A stretch of 5,269 nucleotides of DNA from a candidate division BRC1 bacterium ADurb.BinA292 (GTDB lineage Bacteria; Sumerlaeota; Sumerlaeia; MVZB01), in NCBI GenBank assembly GCA_002068205.1, contig MVZB01000232.1, forward strand, positions 1 through 5,269, in the 5' to 3' direction. The notes under the pieces were generated by a model that saw nothing but the letters and a program-made list of their open reading frames with translations, did no database searches and was not told where the DNA came from. A program made the position numbers and the translations under genes. This document shows positions 5,113-5,269 of this stretch, in pieces (within the stretch, counting starts at the first letter, position 1; each line of letters opens with the position of its first letter).

Positions 5113-5269
5113 ATGCTCATGTTGAACGGCAGGCGGCGACTCGGGCGACGGGGGTGGCTCCTCCCGTTCCCGGCGGACGGATCACGCGGGCCCGGGCGCT
5201 GGCTGCCGGTGCTCGCCGTCTGGCTGATGGCGGCGGCGGTCGGCTGGTCGCAGGACGATCTGACCCGCC
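5113..5269 (+). CDS. N-terminus of an exported protein (cut by window edge)
   Basis: Only the first 52 codons are present and the frame is open to the edge. The product starts MLMLNGRRRLGRRGWLL, a strongly basic segment. A hydrophobic stretch follows (about residues 30-44, WLPVLAVWLMAAAVG), then WSQDDLTR. This is the shape of a signal peptide with a long n-region; cleavage would fall near Gly44-Gln47. ATG 5119 is an alternative start two codons later. The gene begins 8 nt after the permease stop with AGGAG upstream, so it is probably in the same operon. Genes beside LptF/LptG often encode envelope parts such as LptA- or LptD-like proteins, which would fit an exported product, but nothing visible identifies the family. 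Confidence 0.6.
   Translation, partial: MLMLNGRRRLGRRGWLLPFPADGSRGPGRWLPVLAVWLMAAAVGWSQDDLTR

Overview
The window looks like an ordinary chromosomal stretch from a GC-rich, two-membrane (Gram-negative-type) bacterium. An LptF/LptG-type lipopolysaccharide-export permease and a following signal-peptide gene show the double envelope. The type IV prepilin-like protein has the layout common in Planctomycetes and nearby candidate phyla (Hydrogenedentes- or Sumerlaeota-like): an Ala-FTLIEL cleavage site, a 'PTDPF' segment, a 'GPD' segment and a 'YDPTNG...DGDI' tail. That placement is an inference from protein style and base composition, not from any search.

Layout, left to right. Bases 1-318 hold no clear gene. 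They contain a small hairpin (45-63), six degenerate 9-bp tandem units that also fold into an imperfect palindrome (105-158), and an apparent promoter/leader region with a perfect 18-bp palindrome (272-289). A prepilin/pseudopilin gene follows on + (319-1068). Between it and the convergent minus-strand genes lies a 240-bp gap (1069-1308) with two hairpins back to back around a shared TTTAAA, which looks like a two-way terminator. On the minus strand, dnaN (3169 to 2021, sliding clamp) is followed after 16 nt by a membrane-anchored TPR protein (2004 to 1309), probably in one transcript. A 519-bp divergent gap (3170-3688) holds candidate promoters facing both ways. On + the window ends with an LptF/LptG permease (best start TTG 3689, stop 5104) and the beginning of a signal-peptide protein (5113 onward) that runs off the edge.

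The genes form three transcription units: an orphan pseudopilin, the dnaN-TPR pair, and an envelope-biogenesis pair (permease plus exported protein). dnaA and recF, frequent neighbours of dnaN, are absent from the visible flanks. I found no mobile element, CRISPR array, tRNA or rRNA, and no evidence for a new multi-gene system. The points most worth checking are the 18-bp palindrome, the double-hairpin terminator, the TTG start of the permease, its acidic low-complexity insertion, the C-terminal tail on the clamp, and the 9-bp repeat cluster.
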